Source of the DNA: Smittium culicis | Taxonomy: Eukaryota > Kickxellomycota > Harpellomycetes > Harpellales > Legeriomycetaceae | DNA: 29,266 nt | Direction of reading: 5' to 3' | Assembly (NCBI GenBank): GCA_001970855.1 | Contig: LSSN01002980.1 | Coordinates: forward strand, 1 to 29,266 | Shown: piece by piece, positions 1-8,511 of the stretch | Numbering within the stretch: the stretch's first letter is position 1 | Layout: every line of letters begins with the position of its first letter | Notes under the pieces: model-generated | The model's input: only the letters and a program-made list of their open reading frames with translations | Databases searched by the model: none | What the model was told of the DNA's origin: nothing | Made by a program: the position numbers and the translations under genes

Positions 1-60
1 AAAAAAAAAAAAAATAAGGGGGTGAGGGGTCGCTTATTTTAGGGGCCACCATATCGATTT

Positions 61-3000
61 TTACTTGCTGGTTGGCGATGCGTCCGCGGCTCGCTGCTTG
101 CCATTACCGCCACCGTTACTATTGCTGTTGCTGTTGATATCACCGACACTGCTAGCTTCAAGTTGCTGCGACAATTGAGTTTTAGCAAGCTGGTCCTTGT
201 TATTCTCGCTAGCTTTTTGGCTGGCCAGGTTCGACAGAATTCCAATCAGGTCTTCGAGCGGAAGTTTCGACGCGAACGCGGCTATAAGCGCCTGCTGGGT
301 AACTAGCCGCTTCTGCGCCTCGGTACTGCTGAGCTCGACGTCTCGGCCTGTGCAACTGCTGATACCCGAAAGTGCCGGCACCTCGTCCATTCCAACAGCT
401 GGTGAATTGCTGTCTCTGCCGGAACTACCTAAGCTCTTCATATTATCGCCAACGCTGTGGCCTGGTGATGAGCTTTGAATTGGCGGTGTCGTCAGATCAA
501 ATGGTCTCTCGATATTTTTGGATGAGGATGGCGTTTGGCTCCTCATAGTTTCTGGCGTAGATTGTAGGCTACGGGAATTTGATTCTTGGATATCGCTGCT
601 AATGCCTTTATTGGAACCATGTTCTGAATTTCCCGCTTGATTGGAAATATCGCTATTGTTGTTGATATCCAAGGAATTTATAGAGCTGCTGCCAGAGATT
701 TTTTTTAGCAGTTGTTGTCGGTAAATTGAATCTTGTATGTTTTGTATAGCTGCGGTTTTGGTATTTGTTTCTATCAAGTCATTGGTATTATCGCTGATTT
801 TACTATCTATTCCCGGATTTGGAGTCGTGTTGCTATTAGACAAAAGGGTTTGAAAGGATGCATGCTCTGGTGTCAGTATTTGGTCTTGCTGATATGCAAT
901 ATTATTTTCAGTTGACGGCTTTAAGTTACCCGTCGCTTTTTGGTCAGGATATCCTGATAGAGCATTAATAAGCAAGTTCAAGTTTTTGTTGTAATTTAGT
1001 GATGTGTTGGACTTTTCAACGTTATTAGAGTTTGACATTTTTTGAAGGTTGTGAAGAAGAGATTCTAGTCTTTGAACCTTGGAATCTAAACTTACTTTCG
1101 ATTCTTCTCCCATGCTTACACCGTAAACTTCAGAATCAGAAGGTTTCATTGGAGTGTTGCTAAAGTATTTAGAGCTACTAATGTTTGTGCAACTGGAAGA
1201 TTCATGTAGCATCGATTTAGTATTTTCATTTTTTTGAAACGCTGAAGAAGGTCTATGGCGAGCAGCTGATAGATTAGAGTTTGGAGGAGTTTTAGAAGTT
1301 AATAGACTTTTGTTAAAACCGGGTTTAGATGTCTCTAGACTAATAAACGATGATAAAATATTAGGTTGCGAGCTAATTTTTTTTAGAAGTGGGCTATGTA
1401 TATTACTGGGTTGATTGTGCTTTTTCGAAATAATTGAATTAGAATGAAAAGCATTAATAACATTTTCTTGTGAGTTATTGGTAATTGTGGCTTTAAAGCT
1501 TGTTGTAATATTATTGTTAGTAGAAGTATTATCTGAAGATGCATATAAATTTGGTGCGTTAGTATCATTGGAAGCCAGTTTAGATGAAATATCTGTATTA
1601 TTTATGTTTAATTGCGAACTGCTTTTAGAATTTAGAATAGAGGAAGATTGTTTTGTTTGAACGGCCTGAGCAGCAAGGCTTCTTAGAATTTCTGCAAGAA
1701 TCGAAGCCGCTTCTTTTGCAACCTCGGTTTTTTGTCTTGTTCCCTGTTGTTTGGGCGTATTATCGGTAATTTCAGAGTTTGGTTCTGGTGCTTGCTTGGA
1801 AGAGGCTATATTAATGTTATCATTGCCAAAATTAGGCATGTGCTGTGGAGTGGGTAATAGCTGAGTTTGATTTTGGATTGATAAGTGTTTTTGTAGCTGC
1901 TGAAATATATTGTTTGATGGCACTGGCTCTAGTTTCTTTTGTATATTTTTGCTATGCTCATTTAGCTTCATTTCAATTTCCTTTAACTGGTTTTGTATTT
2001 GAGCTTGACTTGTTAATTGGAATTGGTTTTCAGTATTTTTATTTTCCAAATTCAATTCCGAGTAATCTTCGTTTTTAGCTTGGCTGCTTTCTTTACTCTC
2101 CACTTGAGTGTGGTCATCTGATTTTTTTGAATTTTTTTGCTCGTGCTGAATTTGATTGAGATTTGGGATCTGCAGATTTTGTTGTTGCATCTTTTGTTGT
2201 AGCTGTTGTTGTTGTTGTAAATGCATTTGTAACTGGAATTGAAGTTGCTGTTGTTGCTGGAATTGATTCTGTAGAGTATGGGCTTGGGTTTGTGCCTGAG
2301 CCTGAGTTTGAGCTTGCATCTGGGCTTGTACTTGTGCTTGTACTGCTTGTACCTGAGCTTGAGCCTGTGCCTGCGCTTGAGCTTGTGCTTGGTAAATTTG
2401 ATGGTACTGCAGCTGGAGTTGATTTTGATTTTGCACAAAGAACGAATTTGGCTGCACGGGAAACTGATTAAGGACAGTCGACGCAATCTGCTGCCCGAAA
2501 AATTTATTAAACTCTTGTAAGTTAGGTTTAATTGCACCAGAAACTTCGTTTGTCAAGTTCATATTTTGCACTGGAGCTTGTGGAGGTGCTGCTGCTTGAT
2601 TAAAATTGCTTATACGAGGCTGAATATTAGTTGCGTTGCTTGAGATAAGAATTTGCTGAGTTGGTTTTGGGAATAGGTTGTTTACACCTGAATTGGTTGC
2701 TGTCTTAGGAGCTTGATTAGATGCTTTCACGGGTTTCTTTTTATTAGCACTGGAGTTCTTGGTGTTACTTTTGGGGATTAATAGTAATGGGTTTAAAAAG
2801 GGGTTGATTACATTTTGAGCAGTTGAAGGAGCGATTGAAGCCAGGTTTGGGACTATTTCGCTAGAAATGGGCAACTTTTCAGCAGGTTTGTTATCTTTAG
2901 CCACTTTTTTAGTTTTTGGCAACCTTTTTTTAGATGGCTGCTTAGAAAGCGACGAACTATTAGCGGCTGTATCAGAAATTGTTGGAGGCACAGCTTTTGG

Positions 3001-6000
3001 AGCAATTCTAGGCGGGTCCGAAATCTTACCAGATTCAGAATCTTTAGGCATTATAGAGGTGACCTGGTCAGGTTGTCCTACAGCATTGGAAATGTTTAAG
3101 TTTTCGTTGCTACTGGCATTTAAAGTGTTGACCGGTGCCTTTTGTATGTTAACAAAACTTCCTGATACAATAGAGCCCAAATTATTAGGTAATAATCCAT
3201 TAGGCATAGAGAAGCTTTTTGTGCCAAGATTGATAACTGGATGTGGCAAAATAGATTCAGATGAATTAGTGGGTTGATTTGAGCTATCAGAGCCAGCATT
3301 TAAGTTGGTAATTAAATTACTAGCAAGCGGTTTAAAGTCAAGGCTGGTGTTTTGCGATTTATTATGGGCGCTTATCTCAATCAATACGTTGTTATTATCA
3401 GCTGATTTATTGATCTCAGAGGTTGGAATTTTTGGTTTATTTGAGCTAGAGCAAATATTATCTTTAGATTGCAATCGTTTTGGTTTACTTTTGGGATTAT
3501 TTCCAGATGTATTAGATATTTGGATACTAGATTTATTTTGATCAATTTGAGAGTTACTATTAATTGGGATTAGTTTTTTCACAGTTGAATTTGGATTAAA
3601 ATCTACAGGCTTGCTAGCAATTTTTTGATTGTTTGAGCAGGTTGTAGATGAGTTAGGCAACGAGTCTATTTTTGGCAAGGAGCTGAGATAATTTGAAACT
3701 GCGTTTAGGTCATTAATGTTGGATAATGAATTGATTTTGAAGCCGTTTCCAAACCCACCATTACTGATTATGTTTTGGCTATTTGCGCTAGGGTAAATCA
3801 CAGATCCTATTTGCTTACCAGGTTCATACTGATCAGCGGTAGTTACTATGTACCCATCCTTCATATTTCCAGTTAGCACATGAATCTTGTCTCCAATATC
3901 AAATAGGTAAGAACCGTCAGTTTTAAATTGATCAGAGCTATCATTTAGGTTGTTTGATTCTTTCAAGGGTAAGACATTGCTATTAGATGTATCTGCGTTT
4001 TTAAAGATGGGATTATTTATATTTTGGATAATTTTAGGCATTCCGCTAACGGCTTGAGCAGCTGCTACGACAGCAGAAGCTATCTCGACGGGAGTGAATG
4101 AGGTCGAGTTGATAGAATCTTTGTTTTCGCCAATTGGCTGCGGTTTACTAAGTAAAACAGGTTTTTGGTTGACTTTACCAAAGCTATTTAATTGTATCGA
4201 GTCTTTAGAAAGTATGCTTTGATTTTGAGAAACTTTCATGTTATTAGAAATAATTGTACCAATAACAGAATTACTTTGGTCAAAGCCGAATTGTGAATTT
4301 TCAGCAGACTTTTTAATAATTTGTTTATTGGGTTTAAGATTTTTCACGGGCTTTTTGGACGGTTTTGGGTTAGAGCTAGAAGCTGTTTCATCTGATTTAT
4401 CGTCATTTTCATTGCTGAATTTTCGGTCAATGAATTGTTTTCTTCCCCATCTTGGAACCCAAAGAGCTAAAAACTGGGAATCGGAGTGAACTTCTGGAGT
4501 AGACTTCAAACAATCTAGCAAATCAACTGGGGGTGAAGGTAATCTCCAACGATAAGCGTCAAGGCATTTTTGCATAACTGGACGTTTGGACGCAAGTCTA
4601 GGTTTATTTAGCCAGGCCAATTTCCAAGCGATTTCATTACAGGACACTTCGAATGCCCATCTGCCTAATGCGCCTCTATACCGTTCTTTTGCAGTATCTA
4701 GAGCTCTGGGATAAACGCAGTGAGCTCGTTGAAATTCTTCAGGAACAGCAGCAGAATCTACAGAGGCTAAATCGGCTTTAATTCTTATCCTGTCGAAGCG
4801 ATTTCTGGTATATACATCGACAAGGATCATTTTTGGAAGAGAGCTTGAGCTTTCGTGTAGAGTTTCACTGACGTCTCTTAATTTTGAAGAGATATGTTTT
4901 TTTCTGAATTCTAAAAATCTGGTTTCACCCCTTTCGCTGATAACGTGTTTTCTGGTGAAATTGATATCTTTAGAGGGATCGATTAAGGAGACTTTTGAAG
5001 CAGAATCGATTTGGATTCCGAGGTTAATAGGCTTTGAAGAGGAAGGGATTCTGGTATTATCTCTGGAGTCGTAATTGAGGAGACCGTTAGGACCGCTACC
5101 AACAATGAATTCAGGCTGCATGAGTTTTTGCTGTTTGCTGACTCTTCTATTTTTGCGGCCGGTCATGAGGTTTCGGTAACTGTCAACAGCTCTTTGCAAA
5201 GTTCCACGCATTCCAGCCAATTTTTCCTGGTTTAAAAAGGCTAATCGCCAGCCGTAAAAGTTACAAGAATTCTCGTAATCCCAGCGGTTGCCTTTATAGT
5301 CAGCTTTGCTGCAGTGAGCTTTTGGGTATAAGATATTGTTAAGTTTAAATGAGGTTGGTATTTCGGAGATGGGGGCTTTTTCGATGTCACATCTTATGGT
5401 ATACCTTAAGAACTTTCCGTTTAGGGTGTAAGTGAAAGAGATGTGGGGAATTCCAGAGATGTCGATGAAGTGGGTTGGACCCTTGTAGAGGTCTTGATTA
5501 TTTTCGTTATCAGAAGGGGGATCGGTCGAATCTAGTTTTTTCAAGTTGTCAGGAAAAGGGGAGTCTTTAGAGTCATCCAGAAAAGCAACTTTGCTGCTTT
5601 TACTTGAGTCGCTTTCAAGGCGAAGGTTAGAGTTTGAATACTTTGGTTTATAGATGGGTTGTAAAATAGGATTATTTTTTTTTATTTCAGGATTGGCAGA
5701 CGAGCTATTGCTTAAATTTTTATTGGACGAGGAAGATGCATGAGGTAAATTAAGAATTGAGTTTTTATCTAACTTCGTATCAGAACTATCTTGAGAAGTG
5801 GATGAGTTAATCCTGGAGCTATTGAGCTTGAATAATTGGTCAAAATCAGAATTTTTTTGTTTTTTGTCAAATTGGTATAGAAAATCGCTATCTTCAAAAT
5901 CTTTTCTTTTAGAGTTTTTTTTTAGGAAACTGTCTAGTAGGGAATAATCGTCTAAGAGGAAAGAGTCAAATAAATCTGAGTCTTTATCGATGGTTATTGG

Positions 6001-6663
6001 TTGATTTGAAGTTGTCGATCGATCGATGTTATGGTCAAAGTTTTGAGATAATTGTTTTAAATCGGATAATGGAATTTGAAAGTTTGCAAAACGCTCTATG
6101 TCAAGCATACTTTTATCTAAAAAGGAACTGTTCATATCTGGAGAACCGGTAGCGGTATTTGGGGGATCATCAGGAAATAGTTTACTATTGATTAGAGAAT
6201 GAGAAATAGTTTTAGAATTTAAAGTGATTTTAGAGTCGGCAAAGCTCTTTTGAAATAGGTCTTTTATAGGGCTAGAAAGGTTGAAAGGAAAATTGGAATT
6301 ATCTGGCTTTTCAGAGCTAGAAGCAGAAACTTTATTTAAATTTTTTTGATTTTGGATGTGATGAGGATCGCTGACATAAGGGAAGAACAGATTATCAATT
6401 GAGTCAGACTGGAAGACGGAGTCAGGGATGCTTTCATATCTTTTGAGCTGTTCTTCTAGCTGTTTGATGGCATCTTGGGTATCCTGGTCAGTTTGCAGTT
6501 CAAAACTCGAATCGTTATTTACGTTATCGACGAAATTATTTAAAGAGTAGCTAGCGAAATCCATATCGTTAGACAGGTTAATTCCAAAGTCAGATTCGAA
6601 ATCGATTGAATAATCATCGTGTAGTTCCAAAGGCTCTTGGTTTTTTAATGTGCCGGTATTCAT
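61..6663 (-). CDS. Large disordered protein with two DUF8032-type domains and a Gln-rich tract (2200 aa)
   Basis: One uninterrupted reading frame runs from ATG (6663) to TAA (61), with A at -3. Most of the protein is Ser/Asn/Lys/Gln-rich and looks disordered. Two related folded segments stand out, at about residues 395-515 and 610-710. Each has a basic/hydrophobic strand region, then a YP(K/R)A motif, then a block that reads NRWDYENSCNFYGWRLAFLN in copy 1 and GRWAFEVSCNEIAWKLAWLN in copy 2, and then an LQ(R/K)..DxYR helix. I know this pattern from uncharacterised fungal proteins named DUF8032; the family name is from memory. Residues about 1420-1500 are an Ala-Gln/poly-Gln tract. A helix-forming, non-repetitive stretch near residues 2109-2142, close to the C-terminus, may be a further conserved segment. 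The N-terminus is acidic, with a possible basic nuclear signal (KKNSKRK). The architecture resembles a transcriptional or chromatin regulator, but that is inference and no catalytic motif is visible. No introns were needed. Confidence 0.85.
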   Translation of the reverse strand: MNTGTLKNQEPLELHDDYSIDFESDFGINLSNDMDFASYSLNNFVDNVNNDSSFELQTDQDTQDAIKQLEEQLKRYESIPDSVFQSDSIDNLFFPYVSDPHHIQNQKNLNKVSASSSEKPDNSNFPFNLSSPIKDLFQKSFADSKITLNSKTISHSLINSKLFPDDPPNTATGSPDMNSSFLDKSMLDIERFANFQIPLSDLKQLSQNFDHNIDRSTTSNQPITIDKDSDLFDSFLLDDYSLLDSFLKKNSKRKDFEDSDFLYQFDKKQKNSDFDQLFKLNSSRINSSTSQDSSDTKLDKNSILNLPHASSSSNKNLSNSSSANPEIKKNNPILQPIYKPKYSNSNLRLESDSSKSSKVAFLDDSKDSPFPDNLKKLDSTDPPSDNENNQDLYKGPTHFIDISGIPHISFTYTLNGKFLRYTIRCDIEKAPISEIPTSFKLNNILYPKAHCSKADYKGNRWDYENSCNFYGWRLAFLNQEKLAGMRGTLQRAVDSYRNLMTGRKNRRVSKQQKLMQPEFIVGSGPNGLLNYDSRDNTRIPSSSKPINLGIQIDSASKVSLIDPSKDINFTRKHVISERGETRFLEFRKKHISSKLRDVSETLHESSSSLPKMILVDVYTRNRFDRIRIKADLASVDSAAVPEEFQRAHCVYPRALDTAKERYRGALGRWAFEVSCNEIAWKLAWLNKPRLASKRPVMQKCLDAYRWRLPSPPVDLLDCLKSTPEVHSDSQFLALWVPRWGRKQFIDRKFSNENDDKSDETASSSNPKPSKKPVKNLKPNKQIIKKSAENSQFGFDQSNSVIGTIISNNMKVSQNQSILSKDSIQLNSFGKVNQKPVLLSKPQPIGENKDSINSTSFTPVEIASAVVAAAQAVSGMPKIIQNINNPIFKNADTSNSNVLPLKESNNLNDSSDQFKTDGSYLFDIGDKIHVLTGNMKDGYIVTTADQYEPGKQIGSVIYPSANSQNIISNGGFGNGFKINSLSNINDLNAVSNYLSSLPKIDSLPNSSTTCSNNQKIASKPVDFNPNSTVKKLIPINSNSQIDQNKSSIQISNTSGNNPKSKPKRLQSKDNICSSSNKPKIPTSEINKSADNNNVLIEISAHNKSQNTSLDFKPLASNLITNLNAGSDSSNQPTNSSESILPHPVINLGTKSFSMPNGLLPNNLGSIVSGSFVNIQKAPVNTLNASSNENLNISNAVGQPDQVTSIMPKDSESGKISDPPRIAPKAVPPTISDTAANSSSLSKQPSKKRLPKTKKVAKDNKPAEKLPISSEIVPNLASIAPSTAQNVINPFLNPLLLIPKSNTKNSSANKKKPVKASNQAPKTATNSGVNNLFPKPTQQILISSNATNIQPRISNFNQAAAPPQAPVQNMNLTNEVSGAIKPNLQEFNKFFGQQIASTVLNQFPVQPNSFFVQNQNQLQLQYHQIYQAQAQAQAQAQAQVQAVQAQVQAQMQAQTQAQAQTQAHTLQNQFQQQQQLQFQLQMHLQQQQQLQQKMQQQNLQIPNLNQIQHEQKNSKKSDDHTQVESKESSQAKNEDYSELNLENKNTENQFQLTSQAQIQNQLKEIEMKLNEHSKNIQKKLEPVPSNNIFQQLQKHLSIQNQTQLLPTPQHMPNFGNDNINIASSKQAPEPNSEITDNTPKQQGTRQKTEVAKEAASILAEILRSLAAQAVQTKQSSSILNSKSSSQLNINNTDISSKLASNDTNAPNLYASSDNTSTNNNITTSFKATITNNSQENVINAFHSNSIISKKHNQPSNIHSPLLKKISSQPNILSSFISLETSKPGFNKSLLTSKTPPNSNLSAARHRPSSAFQKNENTKSMLHESSSCTNISSSKYFSNTPMKPSDSEVYGVSMGEESKVSLDSKVQRLESLLHNLQKMSNSNNVEKSNTSLNYNKNLNLLINALSGYPDQKATGNLKPSTENNIAYQQDQILTPEHASFQTLLSNSNTTPNPGIDSKISDNTNDLIETNTKTAAIQNIQDSIYRQQLLKKISGSSSINSLDINNNSDISNQAGNSEHGSNKGISSDIQESNSRSLQSTPETMRSQTPSSSKNIERPFDLTTPPIQSSSPGHSVGDNMKSLGSSGRDSNSPAVGMDEVPALSGISSCTGRDVELSSTEAQKRLVTQQALIAAFASKLPLEDLIGILSNLASQKASENNKDQLAKTQLSQQLEASSVGDINSNSNSNGGGNGKQRAADASPTSK
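2165..2400 (-). repeat. Coding microsatellite for (Ala-Gln)n and poly-Gln
   Basis: Within the large DUF8032-type gene, alternating Gln and Ala/Val/Thr/Met codons (CAR GCN units on the minus strand) form a two-codon tandem repeat at about 2280-2400. Runs of CAA/CAG follow at about 2165-2275. The encoded segment is residues about 1420-1500. Repeats of this type vary in length between strains, and Gln-rich tracts often occur in transcriptional coactivators or prion-like proteins; the role here is not known. Confidence 0.8.
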
Positions 6664-8139
6664 TATTTTTTAAATGAAGTACTATTGATCTAAAAAATAA
6701 TTAAAGGGTAAAACGATTAGGCAATGGAGAAAAGAATCGCGGAAATTAGCCAGAAAATTAAATAAGAAAAACAACCAACCTATTTTTTATAAAGATGATG
6801 GGGTTGAATTTTATAATTATTGTAGGAATCTTTTACGCTTCATAAAGTAAATTACATGAGAGTGGGTATAGAAGCAGTAGAAAGAAAATTAGAAACAATT
6901 GGAGTGTTAGATTAGCAAAGTTTGCATCAGCTAAATCAAGCTTTCTGTGATTTTTAGACTGGCGAGTTACGGTTAAGAATGGCTTATATTTTCAATAAAG
7001 ACTATAAAAGTCTCAAACATTAAATGTATAACTAACGATGTCTGGATTAAAAAAAAAATATTTTAGCCTGTAAAATTTTTACGATTTTTCTTTTTTTTTT
7101 TCCATAATTGACTATATTTTTTTTTTATTATTAAGCCGAAACATAATATTTATTTCATGCATGATTTTTATTGGATAGATTATTCCTCTGATTAGTAAAT
7201 TGCTATCATTTACGTCTACGCGTTTCCCAAAAATAAATACTAAACTGGACAAGAAAAGGAAAGAAAAAAAAAAAGATGACCTGTATTGCCCAATTTCACC
7301 AAATCCTCTCCAAATTTACTTAAATCCACTCGAAATTCCCTGCTGATCAAATCCTCTCTCCTAAACTCACCACTTCCCTCTTGATTTGATTAGATGTTTC
7401 ATATCCAATCATTCTCACAACTCATTATTTTACTATATAATTATATTTTTAAGATTTTCTGCCTGAGAAATCATTATACTATCCCAACAGATCCAACCTC
7501 ATCAATACCATTACTAGCTACAATTAATTCCAATGTTCAGATGTTAGCCATGAATGGGATAAAACCCTTTCTACTCCTGCAAAACATATTACCCAAAACA
7601 AAAATTATTTTGCTACCACCCACTCCTCCGCTTATTCATAATCATTCAAATTCTCGATCATTTTCTTCCTCTCCACCCACTAAACTCTAAAATGTAAAAT
7701 TAATAACTGCAACTCTTTATAATTAGCTACTTACTCAATCACATTTTCCACAACTTTAAAAATTCTTTTAAAATCTTTATTATTTAACTTGATAATTACT
7801 TTAAAGTAATTTATAATTTATTTATAATTTATTTATATACATATATATGTAAACAAAAAGCTTGCATGAAAGAAATTAATTATATGGAAAAATTCCATAA
7901 TCAAGTTTTAAAAAAAAAATCCAGCTTAAATTTAGTACATTTTACAACTTTAAATATTTTACAAAAATAAAATAAATTTATTATTCGTTTTTTTTTTTAC
8001 TTGAAAATTGTTATGAAAATGCTTTAAAAAAAACCTGAAAAAATTACTTTCGCGTAACTTTTTATATCCACTGGCCATTAGCTCTAGGAATTTTTATTTA
8101 CTTTTGATTATTATCCTTACTCCAATAAAAATTCCCTTA
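6664..8139. other. AT-rich intergenic region, probably including the promoter of the 61-6663 gene
   Basis: No gene is recognised. The first ~600 bases upstream of the large minus-strand gene carry poly(A)/poly(T) runs (e.g. 7050-7130 and 7260-7275), typical of fungal promoters. About 7300-7690 is different: the plus strand is rich in C and T and nearly free of G. It contains a 98-codon open frame (7394-7690, plus) with a hydrophobic N-terminal part and a Pro/Ser-rich end. I do not recognise that frame and do not call it a gene. From 7700 on the sequence is plain AT-rich with TATA-like runs (7800-7860). Confidence 0.6.
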
Positions 8140-8323
8140 TTAACCCTTTCCCGTCCAACTATCTTTAAAAAAACTATTTTATGATGATTGAGAAAATTAA
8201 TTATTTGCTGCTATTTTACAATACACCAATATTTTTAAAGTCCTCGCAATCAAAGTATATTAATTGAAAAAAATTATTATATTTATTAGACTAAAAATAT
8301 TCTACTGCCCGCGAAAGGTTTAA
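8140..8323 (+). mobile_element. Short terminal-inverted-repeat element, copy A (MITE-like, piggyBac-type ends)
   Basis: A 184-bp unit bounded by TTAA on both sides. The left end reads TTAACCCTTTCCCGTCCAAC and the right end, reverse-complemented, reads TTAAACCTTTCGCGGGCAGT, so the ends form an imperfect inverted repeat (about CCCTTTC-CG). The interior has no coding capacity. The unit aligns by eye along its whole length with six other stretches of this window, sharing landmarks such as CCAATATT, a TTAAGGYCTCGGAATTA-like core and a GATCWAAAAATAGWCTAC-like motif before the right end. TTAA targets with ends beginning CCC are the hallmark of piggyBac-superfamily elements; assigning the family is inference. 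Confidence 0.65.
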
Positions 8324-8511
8324 GCCTTTCAAAAGTTATCAACCATTTTTGATCTACAGAATTTAACCAATACAATTTCTTGATTATAATTAAATTATGA
8401 ACTATTCAAAACCCTTATTGCTTAAATTTTATAACAGTATTTTTCGCCTAAAAATCATTAGATTATCATAAAAATTGAAAATTTTTAGTATATTGCTAAG
8501 AAAATAATTAA
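8320..8511 (-). mobile_element. Short terminal-inverted-repeat element, copy B, abutting copy A and more decayed
   Basis: It starts at the TTAA that closes copy A and runs in the opposite orientation. The left end reads TTAAGCCTTTCAAAAG, followed by a match to the family motif near CCATTTTTGATCTAC and then ATTTAACCAA. The far end (TTTTTAGTATATTGCTAAGA then AAATAATTAA) aligns with the TTTTTAAGAGTATTGAACTG... end of copy D. Length is 192 bp, within the range of the family. The sequence is clearly more diverged than copy A. Confidence 0.5.

Noticed and set aside
1..60. Poly(A) run and G-rich sequence at the window edge, considered as telomere-like
   Set aside because: Contains a single TTAGGG-like word at most (TTAGGGG fragment) and no tandem array; more simply the 3' flank of the minus-strand gene.
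2052..2537. 161-codon minus-strand and 80-102-codon plus-strand frames over the Gln-rich tract
   Set aside because: They are other-frame readings of the CAR/GCN repeat in the large DUF8032-type gene; their simple Leu/Lys/Val composition follows from the repeat.
7394..7690. 98-codon plus-strand open frame
   Set aside because: Composition reflects the CT-rich strand; no domain or family recognised and no supporting context, so it is described within the intergenic entry only.
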